The position numbers and the translations under genes are program-made. Below, in pieces: positions 53,909 to 63,762 of a stretch of DNA of 64,000 nucleotides. This stretch comes from Cyanobacterium aponinum PCC 10605 (GTDB lineage Bacteria > Cyanobacteriota > Cyanobacteriia > Cyanobacteriales > Cyanobacteriaceae): the NCBI RefSeq assembly GCF_000317675.1, contig NC_019776.1, positions 2,604,001 through 2,668,000 on the forward strand, written 5' to 3'. Below the pieces are notes generated by a model. It saw only the letters and a program-made list of their open reading frames with translations. It ran no database searches and was not told the origin of the DNA. Position 1 is the first letter of the stretch, and each line of letters begins with the position of its first letter.

Positions 53909-55126
53909 TTAGTTATTTTGCTTAGTACCACAATGATAGCAATAAGATAAATATTTATAAGTTAAATTATGACAATTACTACATTCTTGATATTGATAAA
54001 AACCACAATGAGGACAATAGGCAGTGTCATGATTAATTTTTTTACCACATCTCAAACACCTTGATTTTTCCACTCTTTTACTAGCTTGAGTATAAGGATT
54101 AAAAACAAACTTTTGAAAAAAATTAATTAATAAAAAGCCCACTAAGGGAATAATAAATATATATAAATAAGAGACTAAAAATAGTAAACCCCCGAAAAGA
54201 ATTGTAACAATATTGAATAACGACTCAAAAATAAATCCAATCTGTAAAAACTCAAATAATTTAATCAGTAAGGGAATAAAAAAGATAACCAACAAATGCC
54301 AACTCATTAGGGATACTAAACCGTAACCCTTGTTATCTGACCATTTATGCACTAGCGAACTAATAATAATTAAAGGTACTAAAAATACCATTTGCCACAA
54401 TAATTGAATTGTTGGATACCAAAAATTAGCTCTTTCCCAACTACTCTTAATTTGACTAAATTTATCCTGAGAATTAACAAAATTTAGCAAAGCAACAGAC
54501 TCATTTTTATTTAATAACTCCCCCTTAAGTGTTTTAATTTCTCCAGTTAATAAATTAATATTACTTTGATTATTAGTTAATTCTTCTTTGGCTGTTTTTG
54601 CCTCAATTTCATTGATAGATAATTCTCTCGGTTGCCCTGCAATTTCTTCGAGCAACGTAGAATCGTATTGTTGACGAATTTGTTTATTTTTATCTTCTAA
54701 TAGTCTAATTTGAGTATTTTTTTCATCAATTCTTCTGACAATATTCTGATTGGTGTTACTATTTAAAGCCTGAGTTAAACTTTCATACTGTAAACATAGG
54801 GGGGACATTTTTCCCAGATGATTTTCTTCTACAGAGTTAAAAGATAATGAGTTTTGATTTTCACCAATAAAATCCCGAATGAATTGATAGTTGTCTGGGG
54901 AAGAAGAGTCTTCTTGATAATTTTGCCAAGATTGATAACAAGGATAAGCCTGAGTAGGAGATAAAGGCCAGCGACTAATATCATCTAAACCATAGAAAAC
55001 GTTACCTAGTATAAATAAATCGATGATAATAATTACAATCAAACTAACTTTATTTATAGGTTCGTCTTCAATTTTTCTCGATTTTGCAAAAAATACCCTG
55101 ATAAAGTCACGAATTCTATTCCACAT
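53909..55126 (-). CDS. Multi-helix membrane protein with double zinc ribbon
   Basis: The 405-residue protein begins with a membrane helix (about 27-50), then a long polar and coiled-coil region (about 60-210: RIDEKNTQIRLLEDKNKQIR, LTNNQSNINLLTGEIKTLKG), four further hydrophobic segments (about 230-345), and a C-terminal zinc-ribbon pair: CLRCGKKINHDTAYCPHCG and CSNCHNLTYKYLSYCYHCG. This arrangement is found in cyanobacterial hypothetical proteins. No function is known. Confidence 0.7.
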   Translation of the reverse strand: MWNRIRDFIRVFFAKSRKIEDEPINKVSLIVIIIIDLFILGNVFYGLDDISRWPLSPTQAYPCYQSWQNYQEDSSSPDNYQFIRDFIGENQNSLSFNSVEENHLGKMSPLCLQYESLTQALNSNTNQNIVRRIDEKNTQIRLLEDKNKQIRQQYDSTLLEEIAGQPRELSINEIEAKTAKEELTNNQSNINLLTGEIKTLKGELLNKNESVALLNFVNSQDKFSQIKSSWERANFWYPTIQLLWQMVFLVPLIIISSLVHKWSDNKGYGLVSLMSWHLLVIFFIPLLIKLFEFLQIGFIFESLFNIVTILFGGLLFLVSYLYIFIIPLVGFLLINFFQKFVFNPYTQASKRVEKSRCLRCGKKINHDTAYCPHCGFYQYQECSNCHNLTYKYLSYCYHCGTKQNN

Positions 55127-55308
55127 ATTCCCCTACCCCATTTGGTTTATCTTCTCGCTTTTTGAATCAATCATCATCTTATAACGAAAAATCAGATCTT
55201 GCACCTACGGAACATTTGAATGAGAATAGTAGGAGTCAGGAGTCATAATTAACCAATTCAGAGAAAATAATTAACAAAAACATAGATTTTTGATTTATTG
55301 GTTGCTTA

Positions 55309-56607
55309 TTAATTCGATAGCCCACATTTTGAATTTTCTTGATCAATTTCCTTTTTTAACTCCGAAGAAACTCCTAATATTGCATCGTGATAAAGATAAT
55401 CAAATTCTCTTTGAAAATGTTGAGCGATTAGAGGATTATAAATAACTAATAAAGTTTCATCATTAATATGATTGGCAGAATTAGACCAATTATGAGAACC
55501 TGTAATAACTATGTAACGGTCGATTATAGCAAATTTATGGTGTAATTTATCTCCTAATGGTAGAGCTGGAATGCCAACAGTCTTTAGGGGTTGTTGCCAA
55601 GGATTATTATCATTCTCATAAACACATTTTCTTGGTATTGCAACACCTAATAAATCAAGCCCTTCACTATAATATTGATAAGCAAAATTAGGATCGATTA
55701 AAACCCTTATTTTAACCCCCGATAATGATTCTTTTTCAAGGGTATTTGCTATTTCTTGATCACTGAAAACAAATAACGCTAAATCGATGGAGCTATTCGC
55801 CTTTGCCAATTCCCTAGCAATAATACCATTACTACTATTTTCCCAAAGAGTTGATCGACTATTAGGAGAAAATTTTACCACAATAGAACTACTACCGATA
55901 TTTACTATTTTTGTGCGTCTTTCTGGTTTATTTAAACCAAATAAGCTATCTTTCTTTTTTCCGACTCCATCACCCCATAAGTAGTTAAATTCTTGAGTAA
56001 AAATTTTAGCCATTTCTTGACTATTAAATACAATTAAATGATTTGTATTTCCCCTTGTTTCTTGATTATCAAAATCTCCATGAATACCACTAAGAGTAAA
56101 ATTTGCTGATCCGGTTACAACTTTTTTCTGATCAATAATAACAAATTTATGGTGCATTAAACCGCTACCCTTACTCCCATCTTCCGTATCGTCAATGATA
56201 GGTATATTAGCTCTTTTCAAAATTGCTAAACCATGATTATTAGGCAACTGATTTAAAGGTTTATTATAATTATTTTCCGTGACAATTCTTATTTTTACAC
56301 CCTGCTTTTTTTTCTCTACAATCGCCCTTGCTAATCGTGCTAAATTTAATTCTTGAATTGCTATATCAATAGTTTGATTTGCACTGTTAATTTGCTCAAT
56401 TAAAACTGTTTCTAAATCATCGCCAAATCTTTTAATTTTACGATAGGGTTCTTCGTATTCTTTCCCTTTAGCTTGATTGTGATTAAAATAAACTTGAATG
56501 CTTTCCTCTTGAGCTAAAGGTGGCAATTTAGGTGGAGAATTATGACAACCACCCAATATTATTAAGCCAAAAATTATCCCTAGGGGAAAACTAATTATTT
56601 TAAGCAT
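55309..56607 (-). CDS. Phospholipase D-like lipoprotein
   Basis: The 432-residue protein has a lipoprotein signal peptide (LGIIFGLIILGGC, lipobox LGGC, Cys near 21). Two HKD phospholipase D motifs are present: HHKFVIIDQKKVVTGSANFT (about 151-170) and HHKFAIIDRYIVITGSHNWS (about 366-385), so a complete active site pair is expected. It likely cleaves phosphodiesters outside the cytoplasm, or acts as a secreted nuclease-like PLD; the substrate is open. Confidence 0.88.
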   Translation of the reverse strand: MLKIISFPLGIIFGLIILGGCHNSPPKLPPLAQEESIQVYFNHNQAKGKEYEEPYRKIKRFGDDLETVLIEQINSANQTIDIAIQELNLARLARAIVEKKKQGVKIRIVTENNYNKPLNQLPNNHGLAILKRANIPIIDDTEDGSKGSGLMHHKFVIIDQKKVVTGSANFTLSGIHGDFDNQETRGNTNHLIVFNSQEMAKIFTQEFNYLWGDGVGKKKDSLFGLNKPERRTKIVNIGSSSIVVKFSPNSRSTLWENSSNGIIARELAKANSSIDLALFVFSDQEIANTLEKESLSGVKIRVLIDPNFAYQYYSEGLDLLGVAIPRKCVYENDNNPWQQPLKTVGIPALPLGDKLHHKFAIIDRYIVITGSHNWSNSANHINDETLLVIYNPLIAQHFQREFDYLYHDAILGVSSELKKEIDQENSKCGLSN

Positions 56608-56627
56608 TTTAACTATTATTCATTTTC

Positions 56628-57308
56628 TTAAAACGCTAATCGGGACAATGTATTTTCTAACATTGAAGGAAAACGATTATAGTATTTTTGATTTAATGGG
56701 GAAGGATGAGGTAGAGGATAAATAGTAACATTTTTCTGATAGGTTTTTCCCTTATCTCCCATGGTAGAAATGGTAACATTTAAGCTACTTTCATAACGAG
56801 AATCACCTTTTGACCAAAAGGCATTAAATTTGTCTTTATTACTATAATATTCAAACCACTTGAATGCTTCTGTACCTAAAGTAATTATTTGTGTTCCTTG
56901 CCAATAAATAACTAATAACTGCTCAATAAAAGGTCTAAATCTTTTTTTTACTTTCATCGCATAGGCTTTGTTTTCTGGAGGTTTATAGGGGACTGTATTG
57001 GTCAAGATTAAACGTTCTTTTATAGATGCTAATTTTTCTTCGTTTATTAATTCTTCTTGGTAAATAGCCTTATAAAAACCCTGTCTCACCAATTGCCCCG
57101 CCGCTCCAATCAAAGGTTGTCCTGCTTTGACTTCATCCCTACCTAAGTCTCTACCGAAAAAACAAATATTACTCTTTAAATTGCCATAGTATAAAATTGG
57201 CTTAGTGGGATCTTTTTCACAATTTTTATATACAGGAATATCTATGGGAAATTCTTCTCTTTGAGCTTCTTTTTGAATTTGATCTATTAAATTTTCAATG
57301 GGTTGCAT
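56628..57308 (-). CDS. Uracil-DNA glycosylase family protein
   Basis: The 226 residues show the UDG-superfamily pattern: an N-terminal ICFFGRDLGRDEVKAGQPLI, GAAGQLVRQGF, LTNTVPYKPPENKAYAMK (motif for water-activating region), LGTEAFKWFEYY, and the C-terminal PLPHPSPLNQKYYNRFP (HPSP motif). The cysteines for a 4Fe-4S cluster seen in family 4 enzymes are not apparent, so the subfamily is uncertain. It starts 101 bp after purQ ends on the same strand. Confidence 0.85.
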   Translation of the reverse strand: MQPIENLIDQIQKEAQREEFPIDIPVYKNCEKDPTKPILYYGNLKSNICFFGRDLGRDEVKAGQPLIGAAGQLVRQGFYKAIYQEELINEEKLASIKERLILTNTVPYKPPENKAYAMKVKKRFRPFIEQLLVIYWQGTQIITLGTEAFKWFEYYSNKDKFNAFWSKGDSRYESSLNVTISTMGDKGKTYQKNVTIYPLPHPSPLNQKYYNRFPSMLENTLSRLAF

Positions 57309-57409
57309 TCTTCATTTAGATTTAAGTTTTTAACAAAAATAAACAAATTTTAATAACTTGCCGATGTTTAATTTATTCGTATGATTTCCTATTCCTTATT
57401 CCCGTTTAA

Positions 57410-58090
57410 TTAACCTAATAAACTTGTAAATAAGTCTTTACCATCCACAAAGCCTAAGGCGGAATCACTTGCTCTTTCAGGATGGGGCATCATACCTAAA
57501 ACGTTACCTTTTTTGTTAGTAATTCCTGCAATATTTTTACATGATCCGTTAGGATTAGATTCGGAGTTTATTTCTCCTTTTTCACTGGCATAGCGAAATA
57601 ATATTTGTCCGTTATCTTCCAATTCTTTGAGGGTATCATCATCAGCATAATAGTTCCCTTCCCCGTGGGCAATGGGAAAACAAACTACTTGAGATGATTG
57701 ATAATTTTTTGTCCACACAGAGTTATTATGTTCTACTCTTACGGGAACTTGATCACAAATAAAGTGTAAATCTCGGTTACGGATTAACGCCCCGGGTAAT
57801 AAGCCTGATTCGGTTAAAACTTGGAAACCGTTGCAAATTCCTAAGACATATTTTCCTGCTTCTGCGTGTTGAATTACACTTTTCATCACTGGAGAAAAAC
57901 GGGCTACCGCACCACAACGAAGATAATCTCCGTAACTAAATCCTCCCGGAATTATGACTACATCTAAATCATCAATATCTGTTTCTTGATGCCATACCAT
58001 ACGGGTAGGTTGATTTAAAATTCCTTCTGTTACCATGGCAACATCGCGATCGCAGTTGGAACCGGGGAACACTATTACACCAAATTTCAT
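57410..58090 (-). CDS. purQ: Phosphoribosylformylglycinamidine synthase subunit PurQ
   Basis: PurQ is the glutaminase subunit of FGAM synthase, supplying ammonia to PurL. The 226 residues include [53 protein letters not shown] (nucleophile Cys), IAHGEGNYY and GMMPHPERA. It follows purS by 20 bp. PurL is not in the window. Confidence 0.96.
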   Translation of the reverse strand: MKFGVIVFPGSNCDRDVAMVTEGILNQPTRMVWHQETDIDDLDVVIIPGGFSYGDYLRCGAVARFSPVMKSVIQHAEAGKYVLGICNGFQVLTESGLLPGALIRNRDLHFICDQVPVRVEHNNSVWTKNYQSSQVVCFPIAHGEGNYYADDDTLKELEDNGQILFRYASEKGEINSESNPNGSCKNIAGITNKKGNVLGMMPHPERASDSALGFVDGKDLFTSLLG

Positions 58091-58110
58091 TTATCTTTTT
58101 CCTCTTGATT

Positions 58111-58374
58111 TTATTCTTCGACGGGGATTAACTCGAAACAATAGTTTTCAATAACTGGATTAGCTAAGAGTTGGTCACACATAGCGTGTAATTGTTGATC
58201 CGCTTCTTCTTTATTGGCGGCAGTAATACTCAATTCTATATATTTCCCAATACGCACATTTTCTACCCCCTGATAACCTAATTGATGTAATCCAGACTCC
58301 ACTGCCGTACCAGCAGTATCTAATACAGATGGTCTGAGGGTGACATAAACACGGGAATTGAATTTTTGACTCAT
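58111..58374 (-). CDS. purS: Phosphoribosylformylglycinamidine synthase subunit PurS
   Basis: The 87-residue PurS links PurQ and PurL in FGAM synthase. FNSRVYVTLRPSVLDTAGTA, GLHQLGYQGVENVRIGKYIE and MCDQLLANPVIENYCFELIP are characteristic. It is the first gene of the purS-purQ operon. Confidence 0.95.
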   Translation of the reverse strand: MSQKFNSRVYVTLRPSVLDTAGTAVESGLHQLGYQGVENVRIGKYIELSITAANKEEADQQLHAMCDQLLANPVIENYCFELIPVEE

Positions 58375-58479
58375 GGATGCAGTGTGAATGAACAGTTAAT
58401 ATTATTACATTTTATAGCCGTTCGGGGTAAAAGTTAAAGGTTTTGGATGTAGAGGATAGGGGTTCGGAGTTAAGAAAGA

Positions 58480-58509
58480 GGTGTCAGGTTTGACGGTTGC
58501 AGGTGTTGG
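58480..58509 (+). repeat. Heptamer remnant downstream of exbD
   Basis: GTGTCAGGTTTGACGGTTGC then AGGTGTTGG, a degenerate TNNCAGG array, lies between purS and exbD. The exbD stop TAA is followed by CCCTAATCC, similar to RF-1 stop contexts. Confidence 0.5.
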
Positions 58510-58527
58510 GGTATTAGGGGATTAGGG

Positions 58528-59163
58528 TTAGTTGTTAAAACCTTCGGGAGAGGGAGGTGCGGAAGGAGAAGGAGGTTGAGAAGGCATTGGGGGGGCTGTG
58601 GGATTGCTAGGGTTAGGACTGGGATAGTAAGGATTAAAACCAGAATAAGGATCAACGGTTTGAGTTGGGGCATTAGACTTACCGGCTAGGGTAGCTAGAG
58701 CAACGCGATCGCCTCCTACTTCTTTTAACATATCTAGCACTTCAATTACTTCACTATAACGGACATCTTGGGAGGCATGAAGAACCATTAAACCCGTGGG
58801 GTTAAGACTATGATAATTTTTAATAGCACTGTACAACTGTACCTGACTAACAGGTTGTTTTTCCAAATAAAGCTGACCTTGATTATCTAAACTCACCACT
58901 AAAATTTCTCGCATTTGAGGAGTACCTGTAACCGCTTTAGGCAGATTCAGACTAATCGCTTGTTGACGAGAAAAACCCACCGCCGCCAAAATGAAAAATG
59001 TCAAAATACAAAAAATAACGTCAATCATAGGTACAATCTCAATTCTTACCTCTTGATGACTCTGAATATCCTGCCATAATTTGAAAGGTTTAGCAGGAGA
59101 TTTTTGTGATTTTGTTACAACGTTATTTGGAGTTGATTCCGTGTTTTGAGTGGGGACAGACAT
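58528..59163 (-). CDS. exbD: ExbD/TolR-family biopolymer transport protein
   Basis: The 211-residue protein has an N-terminal cytoplasmic part, one membrane helix with the functional Asp (VEIVPMIDVIFCILTFFILAA, about 40-60), and a periplasmic domain (about 75-170). Unusually, it ends in a proline-rich tail (about 182-205: PSNPTAPPMPSQPPSPSA). ExbD works with ExbB/TonB or with Tol/Mot-like proteins; no exbB lies beside it. Divergent from sodN upstream. Confidence 0.88.
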   Translation of the reverse strand: MSVPTQNTESTPNNVVTKSQKSPAKPFKLWQDIQSHQEVRIEIVPMIDVIFCILTFFILAAVGFSRQQAISLNLPKAVTGTPQMREILVVSLDNQGQLYLEKQPVSQVQLYSAIKNYHSLNPTGLMVLHASQDVRYSEVIEVLDMLKEVGGDRVALATLAGKSNAPTQTVDPYSGFNPYYPSPNPSNPTAPPMPSQPPSPSAPPSPEGFNN

Positions 59164-59390
59164 ATTTTTATCGTAATGGTAAATTCATAATAATTTTAGA
59201 CTTTTTTTTGCAAAAATTAATCTCACTCTCTTCTTTCCCTATCTCCCATTGTTTCTTATATCCCAATGCCCCAATACCCAAAGCTCAGAAAATAGTTATT
59301 AACGAAGAGGTGTTGATCCCCTCCCCTAGCAAAATATACTCATATATAGTAAAGTGAGAAAGTGAAGAAATAAGATCAAGTTCGCAATTT

Positions 59391-59876
59391 ATGATGAAGT
59401 TATCTCAAGCTATTGCTCAACAAATCAAGAATTGGTTTCCTGCACAAACCGTCTCTGCTCATTGTGATGGTCCTTGTGGAGTTTATGATCCCGCTTCCGC
59501 TAGAATCACCGCCGAAGCTGTACTTTCCATGACCAAAAAAATTCTTGCCTTAGATGCACCTGCACCTGGTGCTAGTCCTGCAGAGGTTGTAGCATATAAC
59601 AATACTCTTTCTCGCTATATCGCTATTAAAGAGGAACAGGCACAGAAAACCAAAGAAGATTTATTAATTTTGTGGACTGATTACTTTAAACCTGTGCATT
59701 TAGAAAAATATCCTGACTTACACGATACTTTCTGGAAAGCAGCTAAATTATGTTCTGCTTGTAAAGTAGAAGTTAGTCTCCAACACGCTGAAGAATTAAT
59801 GGCGGCAGTGGAAAAAATCCATAATATGTTCTGGGCTTCTAAAGAGCGTGATGTGACTTTCTACAAAGCTAGTTAA
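59391..59876 (+). CDS. sodN: Nickel superoxide dismutase SodN
   Basis: SodN disproportionates superoxide with a Ni hook. The precursor begins with a short leader (MMKLSQAIAQQIKNWF, to about residue 23), then the active-site sequence HCDGPCGVYDPASARITAEA, in which His1, Cys2 and Cys6 of the mature protein bind nickel. The maturation protease gene sodX follows at once. Ni-SOD suits low-iron habitats, which is context rather than evidence. Confidence 0.95.
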   Translation: MMKLSQAIAQQIKNWFPAQTVSAHCDGPCGVYDPASARITAEAVLSMTKKILALDAPAPGASPAEVVAYNNTLSRYIAIKEEQAQKTKEDLLILWTDYFKPVHLEKYPDLHDTFWKAAKLCSACKVEVSLQHAEELMAAVEKIHNMFWASKERDVTFYKAS

Positions 59877-59908
59877 TGATTTTATCTTGATTGTGGATAA
59901 AAAAAATA

Positions 59909-60259
59909 ATGCAGTCAGAAATACCTCATTGCAGTTTTATTGATTTCTTACTGCTAGTGACTAGGAGGAGGCGTAGATTTAGGGTGACAGGTCTATCTAT
60001 GCTTCCTTTACTTTCTCCCGAAGAGGAAATTATTATTGATCCTTACTATTACCGTAATATTTCTCCTCAAGTTAATGATATTGTTATAGTTGAGCATCCT
60101 TTACAATCTCAACTCAAAATAGTTAAAAGAATAAATCAAATTATTGGGGATAAATACTTTATTATTGGTGATAATCAACATTTTAGTACTGATAGCAGAC
60201 ACTTTGGCTTAATTAGTCAGAGTTTGATAGTTGGTAAAGTAATCGCTCGATTTCCTTAA
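59909..60259 (+). CDS. sodX: Nickel-type SOD maturation protease SodX
   Basis: SodX removes the SodN leader to expose the nickel-binding His1. The 116 residues show the S24/S26 signal-peptidase-like fold: RVTGLSMLPLLSPEEEIIID with the catalytic Ser in GLSMLP, VIVEHPLQSQLKIVKRINQI with the Lys, and GDNQHFSTDSRHFG. The ATG at 59909 is preferred over an upstream in-frame TTG at 59891, which the ORF also allows. It is 33 bp after sodN. Confidence 0.88.
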   Translation: MQSEIPHCSFIDFLLLVTRRRRRFRVTGLSMLPLLSPEEEIIIDPYYYRNISPQVNDIVIVEHPLQSQLKIVKRINQIIGDKYFIIGDNQHFSTDSRHFGLISQSLIVGKVIARFP

Positions 60260-60364
60260 AGTCTTTTAAAGTTAAAGATTCGTAAAAAAATGTTAACCTA
60301 ATAGAATAGAATGTTAAACCATAGTGTATAGAGCAGATTAGTAAGGAAATTATTATCAAGAAAT

Positions 60365-61495
60365 ATGGCAGGTGACTATTACGAAATACTAGGTGTTTCT
60401 CGGAATGCAAGTAAAGATGAAATCAAATCCGCCTATCGCAAAATGGCGCGCAAATATCATCCAGATGTTAACCAAGATCCGGGGGCAGAAGAACGTTTTA
60501 AAGAAATTAGCCGTGCCTATGAGGTATTATCAGATCCTGAAACTAAGGCTCGATACGATCGCTTCGGAGAGGCAGGAGTTGGTGGTGCCGGAAGTGGCGG
60601 CGTAGGTTTTGATCCCACTGATATGGGCGGTTTTGCCGATATTTTTGAAACTTTTTTTGGTGGTGGTTTTGGCGGGGGTACAAGTACCCAAACCCGTAGG
60701 CGCGGACCGACAAGAGGAGATGACTTACGGCTTGACTTACGCTTGAAATTTAGAGAAGCGGTTTTCGGTGGTGAAAAAGAGATCAAAATTCCCCATTTAG
60801 AAACCTGTAGTAGTTGCAATGGTTCTGGGGCGAAAAAGGGTAGTAGTGCAAAAACCTGTGGAACTTGTGGCGGCACTGGTCAAGTACGTAGGGCTACTCG
60901 TACTCCCTTTGGTAGTTTTGCTCAAGTGTCAACTTGTCCTACTTGTAATGGTGAAGGACAAATCATTGAGGAGAAATGCGATTCCTGTGGTGGTCAAGGA
61001 AGAAAACAGGTTAACAAAAAATTAAAAATTACTATTCCGGCGGGGGTTGATAATGGTACTCGTTTGCGAGTGAGTTCTGAAGGGGATGCCGGCACTCGTG
61101 GAGGTCCTGCGGGAGATTTATATGTTTATTTGACGGTGGAATCTGACTCTCATTTCCGTCGTGAGGGTATTAACATCTTATCTGAGATTAGTATTAGTTA
61201 TTTACAAGCAATTTTGGGTTGTAAGATAAAAGTGCCTACTATTGATGGCGATTTTGAGGTGCAAATTCCTGCTGGTTTACAACCAAATACTGTTTTGACT
61301 TTAGAGGATAAAGGTGTACCAAAATTAGGTAATTCTGTCAGTCGTGGGGATCATTTATTAACGGTAAAAGTTGACATTCCTACTAAAATTAGTGGTGAGG
61401 AAAGAGACTTGCTGGAAAAATTAGCTCAAATTAAGGGTGAACATACTTCGAAGAAAGGTTTTGAGGGTTTCCTTGAAAGTATTTTTCATAAATAG
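60365..61495 (+). CDS. dnaJ: Chaperone DnaJ
   Basis: A type I DnaJ co-chaperone that stimulates DnaK. The 376 residues contain the J-domain (about 4-68, HPD in ARKYHPDVN), a G/F-rich linker (about 70-110), four CxxCxGxG zinc modules ([32 protein letters not shown]) and the substrate-binding domain to the C-terminus. It begins a dnaJ-tusA-rsgA run; grpE and dnaK are not in the window. Confidence 0.96.
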   Translation: MAGDYYEILGVSRNASKDEIKSAYRKMARKYHPDVNQDPGAEERFKEISRAYEVLSDPETKARYDRFGEAGVGGAGSGGVGFDPTDMGGFADIFETFFGGGFGGGTSTQTRRRGPTRGDDLRLDLRLKFREAVFGGEKEIKIPHLETCSSCNGSGAKKGSSAKTCGTCGGTGQVRRATRTPFGSFAQVSTCPTCNGEGQIIEEKCDSCGGQGRKQVNKKLKITIPAGVDNGTRLRVSSEGDAGTRGGPAGDLYVYLTVESDSHFRREGINILSEISISYLQAILGCKIKVPTIDGDFEVQIPAGLQPNTVLTLEDKGVPKLGNSVSRGDHLLTVKVDIPTKISGEERDLLEKLAQIKGEHTSKKGFEGFLESIFHK

Positions 61496-61635
61496 CGACT
61501 TTTCCTTAAGTTAGGGAATTTGAGTGAGAAAGTAGTTATTTATTTGGTTAGCAATTAGTTAAGGTATTAGGGAAAGTGTTCGGGAAAAGTGAATGTACCG
61601 TGTTTCTTGTTTAAAACTTACTTTTTCTTTTTTAT

Positions 61636-61854
61636 ATGGCTCAGTTATTAGATTTACGTGGCACTCCTTGCCCCATTAATTTTATTCGCAGTAAACTACA
61701 GTTAGAAAAAATGTCTCAGGGTGATGTTTTAGAAATTCATCTTGATGGTGGTGAACCTATTGAGCAAGTTCCTAATAGTTTATCCATGGAAGGTTATAGT
61801 ATTGAAGCCATTGAAGACAAGGGAGAATATTTCGTTTTATCTGTTCGTGCCTAA
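61636..61854 (+). CDS. TusA-like sulfurtransferase
   Basis: The 72-residue protein carries the TusA signature LLDLRGTPCPINFIRSKLQL, whose Cys at about 12 carries persulfide sulfur for tRNA thiolation or molybdenum cofactor synthesis. LEIHLDGGEPIEQVPNSLSMEGY completes the fold. It lies between dnaJ and rsgA, an arrangement recalled from other cyanobacteria. Confidence 0.88.
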   Translation: MAQLLDLRGTPCPINFIRSKLQLEKMSQGDVLEIHLDGGEPIEQVPNSLSMEGYSIEAIEDKGEYFVLSVRA

Positions 61855-61857
61855 TGT

Positions 61858-61945
61858 ATCTGAGTTCGATGAAAAAGGTCTTGAAAAATAAGGCTTTGAG
61901 AGTTATCACCGAGCAAATTTCACCAGAAAAAATAATTAAACTTAG
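61858..61945 (+). repeat. RF-3 dispersed repeat, copy 2
   Basis: TCTGAGTTCGATGAAAAAGG directly after the tusA stop, matching the block downstream of aroQ (27463-27545) for 16 identical bases and weakly beyond. Confidence 0.45.
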
Positions 61946-62038
61946 AAAAAACTCGTATGAAATTAATTTATTCAGCTTTTTTGTTAATAACTATGATTTT
62001 TAACTACGAACTCCGAACTCCGAACTCAGTTAATTTCT

Positions 62039-63112
62039 ATGGTTAATTCTAATTCTGCAAATATTACTGAATCTGATTTAATTCAAGGCACTGTTATCGC
62101 TTCTCAGGCTAATTTTTATCAGGTTCGTCTTGATAGTAACGAAAGTCTTTTATGTACACGCCCCACACGGTTAAAAAAAATCGGTCAATCGGTGTTTGTT
62201 GGCGATCGCGTCTTGGTGAAATCCACGGAATTTGAAAGAGGTGCGATCGCATCTGTTTTACCAAGAGAGACAGAATTAGAACGTCCTCCCATTGCCAATG
62301 CTCAACAGATTTTGTTAGTATTTGCCCTAGAAGAACCCACTTTAGATCCAGTACAGTTAAGCCGTTTTTTAGTTAAAGCTGAGTCCACAAAATTAAAACT
62401 ATTACTGGGTTTAAATAAAGTTGATCTAATTTGCCCTGAAAAGCAAAAAGCATGGCAAGAACGCCTTTGTGCGTGGGGATATGAGCCTTATTTTTTTAGT
62501 GTGCAGACCTCTCAAGGAGTTCCATCTTTACAAAAAGTTTTAGCGAACAAAATTACTATCTTAGCAGGTCCTAGTGGAGTAGGTAAATCGAGTTTAACAT
62601 CTTTGTTAATTCCCGAAATTGAGGTGAGGGTAGGGGAAGTGTCAGGAAAGTTGCAAAAAGGCAGACATACCACCCGTCATGTAGAGTTATTTGAGTTACC
62701 TTCTGGGGGATACATCGCAGATAGTCCGGGTTTTAATCAACCTCATTTTGATTTTAGTGTAGAATCTTTAGTTAACTATTTTCCCGAAGCAAGGGCAAGA
62801 TTAGCGGAAAATACTTGTAAATTCCATAACTGCATTCATAAAGATGAGCCTGATTGTGCGGTTAAAGGAGATTGGGAACGTTATCCATATTATCTTAAAT
62901 TTTTAGAAGAAGCGATCGCATTTCAAGAAGCTACTGCCCATAAAAAGGATGAGGAATCCACAGTAAAAACGAAATTTAAAGCCAACGGGAAAAAATATAC
63001 CGAGCCAAAGCTAGAAAGCAAGAAATATCGGCGAGTTTCCCGTAAAGTGAGTAATCAAAAATTAGAAGACTTATATAACCTTCAAAATCTCGATTCTGAT
63101 GAGTTAGAGTAA
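62039..63112 (+). CDS. rsgA: Ribosome small-subunit-dependent GTPase RsgA
   Basis: RsgA is a circularly permuted GTPase that assists late 30S maturation. The 357 residues contain an N-terminal OB domain (about 10-80), then G4 (GLNKVDLICPEK), G1 (LAGPSGVGKSSLTSLLIPE) and G3 (DSPGFNQP) in the permuted order, a C-terminal zinc site (CKFHNCIHKDEPDC), and a basic C-terminal extension. It has its own upstream region containing repeat-like AACTCCGAACTCCGAACTC. Confidence 0.95.
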   Translation: MVNSNSANITESDLIQGTVIASQANFYQVRLDSNESLLCTRPTRLKKIGQSVFVGDRVLVKSTEFERGAIASVLPRETELERPPIANAQQILLVFALEEPTLDPVQLSRFLVKAESTKLKLLLGLNKVDLICPEKQKAWQERLCAWGYEPYFFSVQTSQGVPSLQKVLANKITILAGPSGVGKSSLTSLLIPEIEVRVGEVSGKLQKGRHTTRHVELFELPSGGYIADSPGFNQPHFDFSVESLVNYFPEARARLAENTCKFHNCIHKDEPDCAVKGDWERYPYYLKFLEEAIAFQEATAHKKDEESTVKTKFKANGKKYTEPKLESKKYRRVSRKVSNQKLEDLYNLQNLDSDELE

Positions 63113-63149
63113 TTACAGAAATAAAAGAAACCATTATTCAGTAAAGTTT

Positions 63150-63722
63150 ATGACAATTGCATCTACTCAAATAAAAGGATTAACCTTAGAAGAATTTTTG
63201 CAACAAGATTATATTGATGAATCCCCTGCTTATGAATATATTGATAATCAGATAATCAGAAAACCTATGCCTCAAGGAAAACATAGTCAAATTCAGTATA
63301 AAATTTGTGAAACAATCAATCAATTATCTGAAAAAGAGAAAATTGTTTACGCTTTACCCGAATTGCGTTGCAGTTTTTCTAATCGTTCTATAGTACCAGA
63401 TATTGCGGTTTTTTATTGGGCAAGAATACCCTTAGACAATCAAGGAGAAATTGCTAATCAATTTAACTCTTATCCAGATTGGACTATAGAAATTTTATCA
63501 CCGAATCAAACACCAACTAGAGTAATTGATAATATTTTATTCTGTTTAGAAAACGGCTCACAATTAGGATGGTTAATTGATAGTCAAGAAAAAATAATTA
63601 TGGTATTCCAAGCAGAAAAACCCCTTAAAATTTATCGTCAAGATGAGACATTACCTATTATCGAAAATATTAATTTACCCATAACCCCTAACAATATATT
63701 TTCTTGGCTAAAAATCAAATAA
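63150..63722 (+). CDS. Uma2-family (DUF820) putative nuclease
   Basis: The 190-residue protein belongs to the very expanded cyanobacterial Uma2 family with a PD-(D/E)XK-like fold. Seen here: LTLEEFLQQDYIDESPAYEY, PMPQGKHSQIQYKI, RSIVPDIAVFYWARIP (catalytic PDxxV-type), WTIEILSPNQT and LFCLENGSQLGWLIDSQEK. Function in vivo is unknown; some members are linked to mobile or toxin loci. It is 37 bp after rsgA. Confidence 0.85.
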   Translation: MTIASTQIKGLTLEEFLQQDYIDESPAYEYIDNQIIRKPMPQGKHSQIQYKICETINQLSEKEKIVYALPELRCSFSNRSIVPDIAVFYWARIPLDNQGEIANQFNSYPDWTIEILSPNQTPTRVIDNILFCLENGSQLGWLIDSQEKIIMVFQAEKPLKIYRQDETLPIIENINLPITPNNIFSWLKIK

Positions 63723-63762
63723 ATTTTTTTCTACAGTAGTTAGAATAATGTGATTAAAAAAA

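Noticed and set aside
60517-60876. Proline-rich minus-strand frame in dnaJ
   Set aside because: It arises from the Gly-rich G/F region of dnaJ read backwards.
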